Notes under the pieces: generated by a model | What the model was told of the DNA's origin: nothing | What the model saw: only the letters and a program-made list of their open reading frames with translations | Database searches by the model: none | Part shown: piece after piece, positions 8,518 to 17,982 of the stretch | How positions within the stretch are numbered: the first letter of the stretch is position 1 | How the letters are laid out: the number at the start of each line of letters is the position of its first letter | Made by a program: the position numbers and the translations under genes | Origin: SCTG01 sp036005325 | Lineage (GTDB): Bacteria > Nitrospirota > Nitrospiria > Nitrospirales > NS-4 | Direction: 5' to 3' | DNA length: 32,220 nt | Assembly: GCA_036005325.1 (NCBI GenBank) | Contig: DASYQR010000053.1 | Coordinates: forward strand, 1 to 32,220

Positions 8518-9681
8518 ATGCCAAAACATCTCACGCAGGAGGACGCACTCGCTCGATTCCACGATAGGCATGGCGATCGGTACGACTACAGCCGAGTCGA
8601 CTACATCAACACCCGCGCGAAGGTCGTCATCGTCTGCTGGAAGCATGGACCATTCAAGCAAGGCCCCGCCGAGCATTGGAAGGGCCAGGGCTGCCGGCAC
8701 TGTGCCAGACCACGGCAGACGGGGGCTCCGGCCCGACCATGGGACAAGGTCGAGCCACGCTTAATCGCTGCGCACGACGGGAAGTACACCTACGATGGCT
8801 CTAATTATCGGAACTCGAACTCCAAGATCAGGGCCACCTGCCCAGCACATGGCGACTTCTGGCCGCAGGTCGCCTCCCATCTCCGGGGGAAATTCGGCTG
8901 CCGGGAATGCAGCTACATAGAACTTGGGCAGGCAAAGCGGGTGAGCTTCGAAGAATGGCTCAGATGCGCGCGGGAGCGATTCGGCCATCGCTTCGAGTAC
9001 GACCCCGAGAGCTGGAACACACACAGGAACATCGGTCTGAAGAAGCTCCGGTTCCGGTGCCCGGATCATGGGTCGCAGGAGATGAAGCCCAACTATCATC
9101 TCCAATCCCCGATGGGCTGCCCTACGTGCGGGCGCTTCCAGGGTGGCGATAAGCGACGGCTCACGACTGAGGAGTTCATCGCGAGGGGTACGGCTCGATT
9201 CAACGGGAAGTACAGCTACGAGAAGACTGTCTACCGAAGCGCCTATGAGAAGGTCGTCGTCACCTGCCCCGAGCATGGCGACTTCTCAACGCTCCCGAAC
9301 AACCACACCGCCGGACACGAGTGTCCGCGGTGCGTGCCGGGGGGCTTCGACGTGAATGCCCCCGGAATTGTCTACTATATCCGCATCGACGCACCGGACG
9401 GCGTGTTCTACAAGATCGGCATCACCAACCTCACCGTGTGGGAGCGCTATCCGAACTCATCAGATCAGAACCGCATTACGATCTTGAGGGAGTGGCCGTA
9501 TGGAGAGGGTGCCGCCGCCGCCGTGCACGAGCAGGAAGTCCTGCGTAAGTACGATGCGTTTCGGTACTCCGGCCCACCTGTACTGCAGGGTGTGGGCGTG
9601 ACCGAGGTCTTCACCTGCGATGTCCTCGGCTTGGACGGCGGTAATCCGCCTGACCCGCCTCAGTTATCGCTGTTCGATTGA
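8518..9681 (+). CDS. GIY-YIG-like nuclease with four zinc modules
   Basis: A 387-residue protein. Four modules share the pattern C-x2-HG ... C-x2-C, with the Cys/His sets near residues 40/43/59/62, 108/111/128/131, 181/184/201/204 and 250/253/269/272. Each module is preceded by a helix ending in a F/Y-x-Y-pattern (RYDYS, KYTYDG, RFEYD, KYSYEK). This arrangement is typical of DUF723-type zinc repeats found in phage and homing-endonuclease-like proteins. The C-terminal domain has GIVYYI (283-288), YKIGIT (298-303), R310 and a Glu near 338-340, matching the T5orf172/GIY-YIG fold, which cuts DNA. The last residues, PQLSLFD, match the bacterial sliding-clamp-binding pentapeptide QL[SD]LF. The gene converges on the restriction operon. 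A DNA-targeting nuclease in defence or mobility is the likely role. Confidence 0.8.
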   Translation: MPKHLTQEDALARFHDRHGDRYDYSRVDYINTRAKVVIVCWKHGPFKQGPAEHWKGQGCRHCARPRQTGAPARPWDKVEPRLIAAHDGKYTYDGSNYRNSNSKIRATCPAHGDFWPQVASHLRGKFGCRECSYIELGQAKRVSFEEWLRCARERFGHRFEYDPESWNTHRNIGLKKLRFRCPDHGSQEMKPNYHLQSPMGCPTCGRFQGGDKRRLTTEEFIARGTARFNGKYSYEKTVYRSAYEKVVVTCPEHGDFSTLPNNHTAGHECPRCVPGGFDVNAPGIVYYIRIDAPDGVFYKIGITNLTVWERYPNSSDQNRITILREWPYGEGAAAAVHEQEVLRKYDAFRYSGPPVLQGVGVTEVFTCDVLGLDGGNPPDPPQLSLFD

Positions 9682-9804
9682 GCCGTTGATTGCGGCCGCC
9701 ATGGTCAACACGGTAGGCACAGGATCCAATGCGGGCGTGGGACCCTTCGAGCGGGTCATCCGGGGCTGGATCAGGCTCTCGACGTCGGCGCCGAAGAGCG
9801 AATC

Positions 9805-11886
9805 CTACTGCCTCAAGTCATCCAGAAACTCGGACGCCGGATCGACCCCGGTGATCAGGAGATGGTCCCGCGCGCGCGTGCACGCCACGTACAGCAGATA
9901 GCGCTCGGTGTCGTACACTTCCTTCAGATCGGAGTCATCCCCCACCGTTTCGATTCGCTCCTGCGACGGGATCACTTCGTCGTCGCAGGCCATGACGGCG
10001 ACGGCCCGGAACTCGAGGCCCTTTGCCAGGTGCATGGTGCTGACGGCCACGTGTCCGCTGGCCGTTTCGACATGGTCGTCGAGGACCTTCCACGGCAGAA
10101 CGGCTGCCTGGATGGCCGCTGTTGCGCGATCCAGTTGCGCAGCCGAGCGGACGAAGACGCCGATCTCGTGGGGCTGCAGTCCCGCCTTCGTCTCTTCCCC
10201 GAGCCACTGTCCAACGACTGCCCGCTCCTCATCCGGATTCGCAACGACGCGGATCATGGGCGGCGCACCGTTGAACACCGAGATCGTGTCGCTCCTGTTT
10301 TCCACGTTGCCGTCCACGTCGACGATCTCGGGACCCAGCAGGCGGTCGGCACGCTCCCGAATCTGATGCGAGGTACGGTAGTTCACGCGCAGCGTCCGCG
10401 AACGGCCACGGATCTCCACACCCAGGGACCTCCAAGAGAACGGCTGCTGGAAGATGCGCTGCCCCAGGTCGCCCGCAAAGAAGAGGCCATCGGGGCGCGC
10501 GCCCAGCATGGCGGCGAGGAACCGCATCTGGGTCACGGTGACGTCCTGCGCCTCATCGATCACGGCATGATCGTAGGGTGGGTTCCGGCTCTCGGGCATC
10601 TCGGTGGCGAGGGCCTCGAATACGGCGGGCTGCGTTGTCAGCCCCCGTATCCGGAGGGCCTCGCGCACTCGCTCGAAGATGACCCACAGCGTCTTTCGTT
10701 GCGCCTCGGGCAGTCGTGTCTTCCGCCCGAGCCGGGCGACATCGCGGTAGGCTTCCCAGCCGTGTAGCTGCCAGCCATCGACGACCTGCTCCCATTCGGT
10801 CATCAGGAACTGGAGACTGAACTTGTGCTCGCCGACCGCTCCCGACGCTGCGCGCATCAGGTCGCGCACTACCATCGGGGTGGCCAGCTTGACGGGGCCG
10901 AGAAGCGCCTTGTGCAGGCGCAGGCCAAGAGCGTCCAGGGAAGTGACATCGATCCGCTCGGCGATTCGCGGCTCGTTGCCGACCAGACGCCGCAGACGGG
11001 TCCGCAACGCGCTCGCCAGCGCATCCGAGAAGGTCGCCAGCAAGACGCGCGCGCTGGGATGCCGGCGAGCCAGTTGAACGGCGCGATGCAAGGCCACAAT
11101 CGTCTTGCCCGTTCCGGCGGACCCGGTGACCCGAGCCGGTCCGGAATAGTCGCGCTCGACCCACTCCCGCTGTTCGGGGTGCAGGAAGACGGTCCATCGC
11201 TCCCACGGGAAGTCGAGCGCGCGCTCAAGCTCCTGCACGTTGGTCATGACCCGGAAGCGCCGCTGTGCGTCGGGATGGTCGAACGGGCCGACGGCAGTCG
11301 GCATCGGCACGGCGACCCGTGGCTGCCCCCCAGTCGCCAGCTCGAGCAACGCCTCGGCGGCCTCCGCAGGCAGGTGGTCCGCCAGGAGCAATAGGCTGTC
11401 TTCGTCCACCTTCCGGACGTCGTCCAGCCACTCCCGGGGCACGCCGTAACCAAACAGCACATCGTCGGGCTTGTCGGCGAACAAGCGCGGCTTGGCAGAT
11501 GCCTGTGCCTCCCTCGCGACATAGACCGGCACGACGATCTCCTGGACCGTCTCGCGTAACTCGACAAGCTGGGCCGCCCCGGTCTTCGGGTGGATCTCCA
11601 GCTTCCGGCGTTCGGCCCAGGAATAGGCACGGTCGTGGTGGTCGACGTAGCAGAGCGTCAAGCTGTTTGCCAGGCGATGGACGATCAGGCGGATGTCGCC
11701 GCTGACCCTCACCGACCAGAAGTTTCTGTCCTTCGCCTTGTCCAGCCTGTGAAAGCGCAGACCTGGGCTGGCGGGGTTCATCTGCAGGTCGAAGGCGGTG
11801 GTCTTGACCGCCTTCTGTTCCTCGCCCGTGAGCTGCGCCAGGCTGGCCGTGAACGTGTCGGCGATGCGGAATTCGGCGCCGCTCAC
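9805..11886 (-). CDS. UvrD-like superfamily I helicase with N-terminal RelE-like domain
   Basis: A 693-residue protein. The GTG start at 11884-11886 overlaps the methyltransferase TGA (ATGTGAGC), giving a coupled start; a longer frame would run well into the methyltransferase gene. Residues about 5-95 resemble the RelE/ParE toxin fold (FHRLDKAKDRNFWSVRVSGD, then RLIVHR and VDHHDRAYSWAERRK). Helicase motifs follow: Walker A GSAGTGKT (about 255-262), Walker B IDEAQD (about 443-448), NYRTS (about 502-506), HLAKGLEFRAVAV (about 619-630) and YVACTRARD (about 666-674). SF1A helicases unwind or translocate on DNA with 3'-5' polarity. As the third gene of the restriction operon it probably works with the methyltransferase and restriction helicase. 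Whether the RelE-like domain is an RNase or a binding module is unknown. Confidence 0.88.
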   Translation of the reverse strand: MSGAEFRIADTFTASLAQLTGEEQKAVKTTAFDLQMNPASPGLRFHRLDKAKDRNFWSVRVSGDIRLIVHRLANSLTLCYVDHHDRAYSWAERRKLEIHPKTGAAQLVELRETVQEIVVPVYVAREAQASAKPRLFADKPDDVLFGYGVPREWLDDVRKVDEDSLLLLADHLPAEAAEALLELATGGQPRVAVPMPTAVGPFDHPDAQRRFRVMTNVQELERALDFPWERWTVFLHPEQREWVERDYSGPARVTGSAGTGKTIVALHRAVQLARRHPSARVLLATFSDALASALRTRLRRLVGNEPRIAERIDVTSLDALGLRLHKALLGPVKLATPMVVRDLMRAASGAVGEHKFSLQFLMTEWEQVVDGWQLHGWEAYRDVARLGRKTRLPEAQRKTLWVIFERVREALRIRGLTTQPAVFEALATEMPESRNPPYDHAVIDEAQDVTVTQMRFLAAMLGARPDGLFFAGDLGQRIFQQPFSWRSLGVEIRGRSRTLRVNYRTSHQIRERADRLLGPEIVDVDGNVENRSDTISVFNGAPPMIRVVANPDEERAVVGQWLGEETKAGLQPHEIGVFVRSAAQLDRATAAIQAAVLPWKVLDDHVETASGHVAVSTMHLAKGLEFRAVAVMACDDEVIPSQERIETVGDDSDLKEVYDTERYLLYVACTRARDHLLITGVDPASEFLDDLRQ

Positions 11887-14690
11887 ATCCGGAACACTTT
11901 CATCACCTCGTCGCCCAGGTGATTGATCACCTTGACGGCGATGCGCCCGCTCTTCGGCTTGTCGAACGGCCGCGACACAGCGCTGTTGAGGCTGGCCCAC
12001 GCGTCGGCATCGATTTCCGCCTTGAGTGAAGTCTTCAGAGCGCTGTACGGGTCGTTCTGGCCGAGAAAATACGCATGCCGGACGAAGAAGCTCTCGCCGT
12101 TGTAGTCGGTGTCGATCATCCAGCAGGCGATCCCTTCCGCCGAGTCACTGCGGATCTCGCCGGTCGTGGGGTCGAAGACATCGACCCCCTTCACCGTGAC
12201 GCGCAACTTGCCGTCCTTGACGCTCTCAACCTCGATGTCGGGCTCGCCGAAGATGACAAAAAGGTTCCCTTTCCCCGTGGTCTTGAGATCGGTGGCCATG
12301 TGCAGGTCGGCGTTCATGCGTGCCTTCAGCACCGGCACGCGGCCGAGCTTGTGAAACTCACCCGCGTGCGCGTCATAGTTGAAGGCGCAGGCGATGACCA
12401 CGTCAAAGCCTGCGTCGCCAGCCTCTCGCGCCGACTCGACGAGGTCGGGGCGTGAGACGGTGCCGAACTCGGGACCGATAAAGATGCCGGCGCGCTTCTC
12501 CCGGCCCCCTTCGCGGTAGCGCCCCTCTGCGCAGATCCATGTGCCAGGCCAGCCTGTAAGGGAGATGAATTGAATCTTGTCCTCCTTGTGCGCCTGCTGG
12601 ACGCCGGCTGTCTTGAGGTTCTCCAGAATTATCTGCTCAAAGGTCTGCCCGGCGCCGTACCCAGGAGCGCCATCCGTAGCTTTGAATGGGTCGATCAATT
12701 GGTCGTCCTCGTCCACGCCGAGCACCCGATGGGGACTGAGGCTCTCGACGGTGAACGGACCGGCGACGCGCACGATCTTCTTGTCCTCGTACGGCTTGTC
12801 GTAGAGATCTTCGAACTCCCCCTTGGCGGCAATCGAGGCGTCGATCTCCTTTTGGCGGGCGATGCGCGCCTCCCACCAGCAGGCGTGCGCCTTCTTGGCC
12901 GCGTCCGGCCACGTGGCATTAGCCTCGCGTGGAATCTCCCATTCCCGCCATTCTCTGTTCAACGCGACACTCAGCTTCTCCCGCAGCGGCTCCAGCGTTG
13001 TCTGCCACTTCTCCCAGATGACGTCGATCTCCGCGTTATTGGCGATGGACTTGAGCGTAACGTGTGGCACGCGCTCGTAGACAAATCCATGGCGGATGTT
13101 GCCGTGCACGGGCCGGCTGCCGGGCGCGGTGTGGGTGATTTCAGCTTCCTTGAGCTGGCCCTCCCGCGAATCCGCGAGCAGATAGTACGGGTAACGCGCC
13201 CCCATGATGCGAGCACGGGCCAGAGCCAACGCCACTCGGGACGTGTCAATCGTAATCCAGCGGCGGCCCCACTTTTCACTGACGGTAGCTGTTGTGCCTG
13301 CCCCACAGGTCGGATCTAGCACGAGATCGCCCGGATCCGTTGTCATCAAGAGACACCTCTGGACAATCTTTACACTTGTCTGAACGACGTAGATCTTCGG
13401 GTCAGCCCGGTCTTGCACCGCGCCTGCAACATCAAACCAGGAGTTCGTAATGGGGTTTTGATCGAAGTCGCTGAGATACCGCACATAGCGCAATTTGCCC
13501 TTCGGGGTAATCTGCAGCCGATTTGAGGAAGCTAATCGCCTCATTCCTTCTGGAACAGGGGCCTTCCAATGGTTAGCCTCCCCAGGATGAAATATGCGGC
13601 CGTGATACAGGAACTCGATTGTCGCGGCGCCGGTTCCTTGGCTAGTTGGGTCGCCATCAGTGAACGCCCGTGAACCATCTGGCAGAACACTCGGATCGCG
13701 TTTCTCTTCAGCCGACATCGCCCTTCGTTCCAGCGAGGCCAACTCGATCTGATCGTAAGCATTCTGGACCGCCTCTAAGGAGTCCTTCCTCACATGCAAC
13801 TGGCGGTACTTGACCCGTGAGATGTCTCGCGAATACCAGAGAAGGTAGTCCCCAGTTCGACTCAGTGTGCTTGCTGAAGAGAAGCCTCCGGTCGTTGAAT
13901 AACAGATGAGACTGACAAAATTCGCATCGCCAAACACTTCATCCATCACTGCTCTGACCCTATGGACATTCTCATCGCCAATCTGGATGAAGATGGAGCC
14001 GGAGTCAGTAAGGAGGGCACGGGCCACTGTGAGCCGGTCGCGTAGGTAAGTGAGGTAGCTGTGTATGCCGTCGCGCCAAGTGTCCCGGAAGGCCTTGACC
14101 TGTTCGGACTCACGCGTGATGTGATCGGCCTTCTCCTTCACGTCGCGACTCGTCGTTGACCACTGGAAGTTGCTGTTGAACTTGATGCCGTAGGGGGGAT
14201 CGATGTAGATGAATTGCACCTTCCCTTGCAGCCCCTCGCGCTCGGCCAGGCTAGCCATGACCTGGAGGGAGTCACCAAGGATCATGCGATTGGACCAGTT
14301 CTGATCGTGCTGGTAGAACTCGGTGCGGTCGACGCTTTCGGGGAGGCCATTGAAGTCGGCGAAAAGATCAGGCTGAGCGGCCGGCGGCTGCGCCGCTTTG
14401 GTTTGTCGCAGAAGATCGTCGATCAGCACCTTCGGATGGATCTTCTCCTGGATGTAGAGGGGCGGGGCATGGACGACGAGGTCGCTCCAGTCCTGCTCGT
14501 CCTTGCCGCGCCAGACAAGTTGCGGATCGAGGTCGGCGTTTCGAGGATATCGCAGCGTCAGGGGCTTCCTTTGCTCCCGATCTATTACAGACTCGTGCTC
14601 CGCGGTCGGGATGTTCTTACGCTTGTCGTCGGCATGGCGAAGCGCCTCGACGGATTTTCCTTTGGGTTTGGCTTTCTTCGCCATGTTCAC
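11883..14690 (-). CDS. Adenine-specific DNA methyltransferase, type III Mod-like, long form
   Basis: A 935-residue protein of the N6/N4 beta-class: the catalytic DPPYG (residues 164-168) precedes the AdoMet-binding DPTCGAG (459-465), as in Mod subunits (PF01555). It should methylate adenine in the recognition site and protect self DNA from the partner nuclease. Residues about 255-440 between the motifs are the expected target-recognition region, and the DNA there is visibly less GC-rich. The family is usually about 550-700 residues; here about 430 more follow, including blocks such as TGWPGTWICAEGRYREGG and DVVIACAFNYDAHAGEF. The GTG at 14690 overlaps the preceding TGA (GTGA); an ATG at 14684 is an alternative start. 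The gene is the middle one of the operon. Confidence 0.93.
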   Translation of the reverse strand: MNMAKKAKPKGKSVEALRHADDKRKNIPTAEHESVIDREQRKPLTLRYPRNADLDPQLVWRGKDEQDWSDLVVHAPPLYIQEKIHPKVLIDDLLRQTKAAQPPAAQPDLFADFNGLPESVDRTEFYQHDQNWSNRMILGDSLQVMASLAEREGLQGKVQFIYIDPPYGIKFNSNFQWSTTSRDVKEKADHITRESEQVKAFRDTWRDGIHSYLTYLRDRLTVARALLTDSGSIFIQIGDENVHRVRAVMDEVFGDANFVSLICYSTTGGFSSASTLSRTGDYLLWYSRDISRVKYRQLHVRKDSLEAVQNAYDQIELASLERRAMSAEEKRDPSVLPDGSRAFTDGDPTSQGTGAATIEFLYHGRIFHPGEANHWKAPVPEGMRRLASSNRLQITPKGKLRYVRYLSDFDQNPITNSWFDVAGAVQDRADPKIYVVQTSVKIVQRCLLMTTDPGDLVLDPTCGAGTTATVSEKWGRRWITIDTSRVALALARARIMGARYPYYLLADSREGQLKEAEITHTAPGSRPVHGNIRHGFVYERVPHVTLKSIANNAEIDVIWEKWQTTLEPLREKLSVALNREWREWEIPREANATWPDAAKKAHACWWEARIARQKEIDASIAAKGEFEDLYDKPYEDKKIVRVAGPFTVESLSPHRVLGVDEDDQLIDPFKATDGAPGYGAGQTFEQIILENLKTAGVQQAHKEDKIQFISLTGWPGTWICAEGRYREGGREKRAGIFIGPEFGTVSRPDLVESAREAGDAGFDVVIACAFNYDAHAGEFHKLGRVPVLKARMNADLHMATDLKTTGKGNLFVIFGEPDIEVESVKDGKLRVTVKGVDVFDPTTGEIRSDSAEGIACWMIDTDYNGESFFVRHAYFLGQNDPYSALKTSLKAEIDADAWASLNSAVSRPFDKPKSGRIAVKVINHLGDEVMKVFRM

Positions 14691-17600
14691 TGGCCCGATG
14701 TTGGCTGCCGGGTCATCGCAGCGTCGATGATCTCGTTGAATCTCTTCTGGACCTTGTCCTTGAAGTCCGATTCGATCGTGTAGATGTCGGTGAACTCGGC
14801 ACAGGCCCAGCGCCCATACGTTCCGAGGTTGTTCACCCCAGGAACCCAGTAGGTCTCCATCGTAGATTTCTTTTCCTTCGCGTCCTCGCGGCGGTAGCCC
14901 TTGATCTCGACGACAAGGTGCAAGGGGTCCGGGACGTCCTTGCTCCTATCGCCATCATCGACCACGACAATGAAGTCGGGAATGTATTTCCTGGTTTCTG
15001 AGCCGTAGCGATACGGAACCTCGAGCCCAAGGTTGTGATTCTTCGTGTAGGCGATCACCTTGGGGTGGGACTCGGCGACCCGGCAGAACTCCGCCTCCCA
15101 ATCGCTATCGAGCACGACCCAGTTGACGTGGTCCTTCGGCGGCGGGCCGGCCGTGTCCCAACGATTCGTGCGAGAGGTCGCGAAGCGGACGTGCGCCGTA
15201 GACCCGGTCGGGTTGTACGGGTCGAGAAGTACCTTGATCGGCCGCTTGCCCTCGAGCGCGCGCGTGATGCCGGCGGTGATTCGATTGCAAGCCATGTCGG
15301 CCAGCTCCTGGTACATGAGCAGCGCTGGGTAGGTGTCGCCCTTGCACACGAGACAGGTGTCGAGCCACTGCTTGGTGATCCGTTTGAGCTGGCCGAACAG
15401 ATAGAGCTTCGGGTCCTCACCGGCGTCGCGCCACTTGGTGTAGAGAAGCCGCTGGGTCAGGCAGAAGAGCAGCGTCGAGTGTCGCGTGTCGCCCAGGTGT
15501 TTCAGGTCCAGATCGACCCCTTCGCCGATGATGCCGGCGTTGCGCGTCTTCGACGGGCCGACGATGTCGGGGGTCAGTTCCAGGATGGAGTCGTCATTAA
15601 ACGAGGCGGTCAGGCGCTCCTCTGGGAGCTCGACCCGGTAGCCCTCAACGCGCGGGAAGCGGATTTCGAGCGCGTCGCGGTCGGGCCTTACGGCCTTGAC
15701 GAGGACCGTCTCCACCGGTGGCTTCGGTGGGGCGACCACCGGCTTGGCCGTGAAATCGAAGGGGACACCGAAGATGTCCGCGTACTCCACGTCGAAGAGG
15801 CCCTCGTCGTTCAGATCGTAGGACTGCCGCCGTAGCGCTCGCCCAATGACCTGCTCACAGAGGAGCTGGGTGCCGAAGGCCCGGATCCCAAGGATGTGCG
15901 TGACGTTTCTGGCATCCCACCCCTCGGTCAGCATGGAAACCGATACGACGCAGCGGATGTCCGCGCCGAGCTGCCCCGGTTTACCGACCGTGTTCATGAC
16001 CTCGCGCAATAGGTCCTGGTCCGATAGCTTGTCCGCCGCCCGCCTGTCGCCGGTGCGCTCGATGATGTCGCGGCGAAAGCGATCGATCTCGTCGGCGGCC
16101 ATCTCGCGGAAGTTCTCGTCCAGGGCGTTGCCCGCCTCGAGTTGCTCCGAGTCGATGAGCAGGGTATTGGGCCGGGCGAGCGGATTCCCCGTGGCCTCGT
16201 CGAAGTTCCGGAACAGTGCCAGTCGACCGTTCTCTAGCGTCGAGCTTCCGTCTTCGTTCTGGCGCTGGAAGCCCGAGACATAGTCGTAGACCAGCTTCGA
16301 GATCGAGGTGTTCTGGCAGACGATGATGAAGCAGGGCGGGACACGGAGACCCTGCTCCTGCCAGAGCTTGAACGTCTTGTCGTAATGCCCGTAGAGCGCT
16401 TCCAAGGCGGTCTTCAACCTTGTGGGCAGTTTGAGCGGGTCCAGCGCGCCGCCGCTACCGCGCCCCTTCTTCGGCATATCTTTCCGGATATGCTCCCAGA
16501 GGTTGCGAAAGACCGGCATCTCGTCGCCGGGGATGTTCTCGGCGACCGGCACACGGGGCAGCTTGACGATCCCGCACTCGAGGGCGTCCATCAGAGAGAA
16601 GTCGCACATCGTCCAGGGGAAAAGGGTGCCCTCGGCGTAGCCTGACCCGCGCAGGAAGAACGGTGTCGCCGACAGATCGAAGACCCGGGCCAGCCCGAGC
16701 TTGCGCTGCACACCTTCGAGGCCGTTGATCCAGACGCGTGCCGCCTCGTTGTTCTTCTCCGCCTCTTCCCGTTCTTCCCCTTTCAGTTGGGCGTCGTCCG
16801 ACTCGGGCGGTTTCTCTCGGTAGCAGTGATGCGCCTCGTCGTTGAGGACGAGGATGTTCTTCAGGCCCATCAGATCCGGCATGACGCGCTGCAGCATCTG
16901 GCCCTCGGTCTCGGCGGTCTGAAGCTCGTCCCCCCGCCGGCCCTTCAGGAGGGCCCGCCCGCCGGCCGACAGCTCCAGCCGCTCTCGGAGCCTGAATGCG
17001 TGGTAGTTCGTGATGACGATCTTCGCGCGTCTGATGTCGTCCACGAGGTCGGTCGGGACCAGCTCGAGGCTGGCGTAATAGCTGTCCGGGTCGTTCGGCT
17101 GTAGCACCCGCAGGCGGTCTCTGATAGTCAAACCGGGCGCAACGACCAGAAACCCCCGCGTGAAGTGCTTGCTTCCAGGGCGGCGCACCGCGTTGATCGT
17201 GTGCCACGCGATCAGCATCGCCATCACGGTCGTCTTGCCCGCCCCTGTGGCGAGTTTGAGGGCGAGCCGCTGGAGTTCGGGATTGGCGTCCTTGTTCGCG
17301 CTTGCCAGGTGGTCGACGAACCGCTTTCCGGACGCGAGGTGAGGGGCGACCTCCGTGAGCCAGATCGCGGTCTCGACGGCCTCGATCTGGCAGTAGAAGG
17401 GGCGAATTGGTCCGAAGCGATGCCCGCGCCAGTGCGCCAGGAGTCGCGCCGTCTCCGGCGTCACGTGCCATTGGCTCGCAGGCAATGCCCGCCATATGTC
17501 AACCTGTTGTCGAACTCCGTTGATCATGGAGGTGAGGTCGTATTGCTGCTCCTTCGTTGAGAGACCCCGCCCCTCGTCGAACACGAACCGTTCTTGTTGC

Positions 17601-17785
17601 GCCGAAGACTTGCGCTTCTTGGGCTTCGGGATAGGCGTGATGAAGTCGGCGGGACGGCGACTATCGAGGATGCGCTGCGTCGGCTGCCCGCTCTCATCCA
17701 GCTCCCAGTGACGTCGCGGGTACTCGTAGGGGGAGTTGATGATTGGGTGATCGAAGAACGCGTTTGACGTGTTGCCCACGGTCAT
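14687..17785 (-). CDS. Type III-like restriction subunit: DEAD/DEAH helicase with C-terminal nuclease
   Basis: A 1032-residue protein. The ATG at 17785 has AAAGAGTGG upstream and opens a family-like N-terminus (NAFFDHPIINSPYEYPRRHW); the upstream frame extension looks non-coding. Helicase motifs: Walker A ATGAGKT (about 179-185), NDEAHH (about 315-320), LSATPFF (about 390), and MLTEGWDARNVTHI followed by CEQVIGRALRR (motifs V-VI). At the C-terminus IPDFIVVV (D937) and VVEIKGY (E960, K962) form a PD-(D/E)xK nuclease core. From memory this resembles the family labelled BPTD_3080 restriction endonuclease, which I could not check. It is the first gene of the operon and overlaps the methyltransferase by four bases. 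Expected function: ATP-driven translocation and cleavage of unmethylated DNA. Confidence 0.92.
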   Translation of the reverse strand: MTVGNTSNAFFDHPIINSPYEYPRRHWELDESGQPTQRILDSRRPADFITPIPKPKKRKSSAQQERFVFDEGRGLSTKEQQYDLTSMINGVRQQVDIWRALPASQWHVTPETARLLAHWRGHRFGPIRPFYCQIEAVETAIWLTEVAPHLASGKRFVDHLASANKDANPELQRLALKLATGAGKTTVMAMLIAWHTINAVRRPGSKHFTRGFLVVAPGLTIRDRLRVLQPNDPDSYYASLELVPTDLVDDIRRAKIVITNYHAFRLRERLELSAGGRALLKGRRGDELQTAETEGQMLQRVMPDLMGLKNILVLNDEAHHCYREKPPESDDAQLKGEEREEAEKNNEAARVWINGLEGVQRKLGLARVFDLSATPFFLRGSGYAEGTLFPWTMCDFSLMDALECGIVKLPRVPVAENIPGDEMPVFRNLWEHIRKDMPKKGRGSGGALDPLKLPTRLKTALEALYGHYDKTFKLWQEQGLRVPPCFIIVCQNTSISKLVYDYVSGFQRQNEDGSSTLENGRLALFRNFDEATGNPLARPNTLLIDSEQLEAGNALDENFREMAADEIDRFRRDIIERTGDRRAADKLSDQDLLREVMNTVGKPGQLGADIRCVVSVSMLTEGWDARNVTHILGIRAFGTQLLCEQVIGRALRRQSYDLNDEGLFDVEYADIFGVPFDFTAKPVVAPPKPPVETVLVKAVRPDRDALEIRFPRVEGYRVELPEERLTASFNDDSILELTPDIVGPSKTRNAGIIGEGVDLDLKHLGDTRHSTLLFCLTQRLLYTKWRDAGEDPKLYLFGQLKRITKQWLDTCLVCKGDTYPALLMYQELADMACNRITAGITRALEGKRPIKVLLDPYNPTGSTAHVRFATSRTNRWDTAGPPPKDHVNWVVLDSDWEAEFCRVAESHPKVIAYTKNHNLGLEVPYRYGSETRKYIPDFIVVVDDGDRSKDVPDPLHLVVEIKGYRREDAKEKKSTMETYWVPGVNNLGTYGRWACAEFTDIYTIESDFKDKVQKRFNEIIDAAMTRQPTSGQ

Positions 17786-17982
17786 CGCGATCCACTCTTT
17801 GGAAATCCGCGATGGGCTGCCTCTAGCCCGGCGCCGGCACGAAGAACCGTAGCGTTTGGGCACGCGGCACTTCGCGCTCGGGTGCCCAGTAGGAGCAACT
17901 GCCTTCGAGGAACAGGCCTCGCTGAATGCACTTGACTTCTCTGCCCCTTCCAAGGCTGAATCGTTGCTGAGAGGAGGCGCTC

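Noticed and set aside
9862..10767. Long plus-strand frames opposite the helicase and the other restriction genes
   Set aside because: They are mirror frames of GC-rich coding sequence, carry no motifs and have no ribosome sites.
17786..17982. In-frame upstream extension of the restriction gene and ORFs over the divergent gap
   Set aside because: The extra peptide is Arg/Ser-rich without motifs, and the ATG at 17785 starts a family-like N-terminus with a ribosome site.
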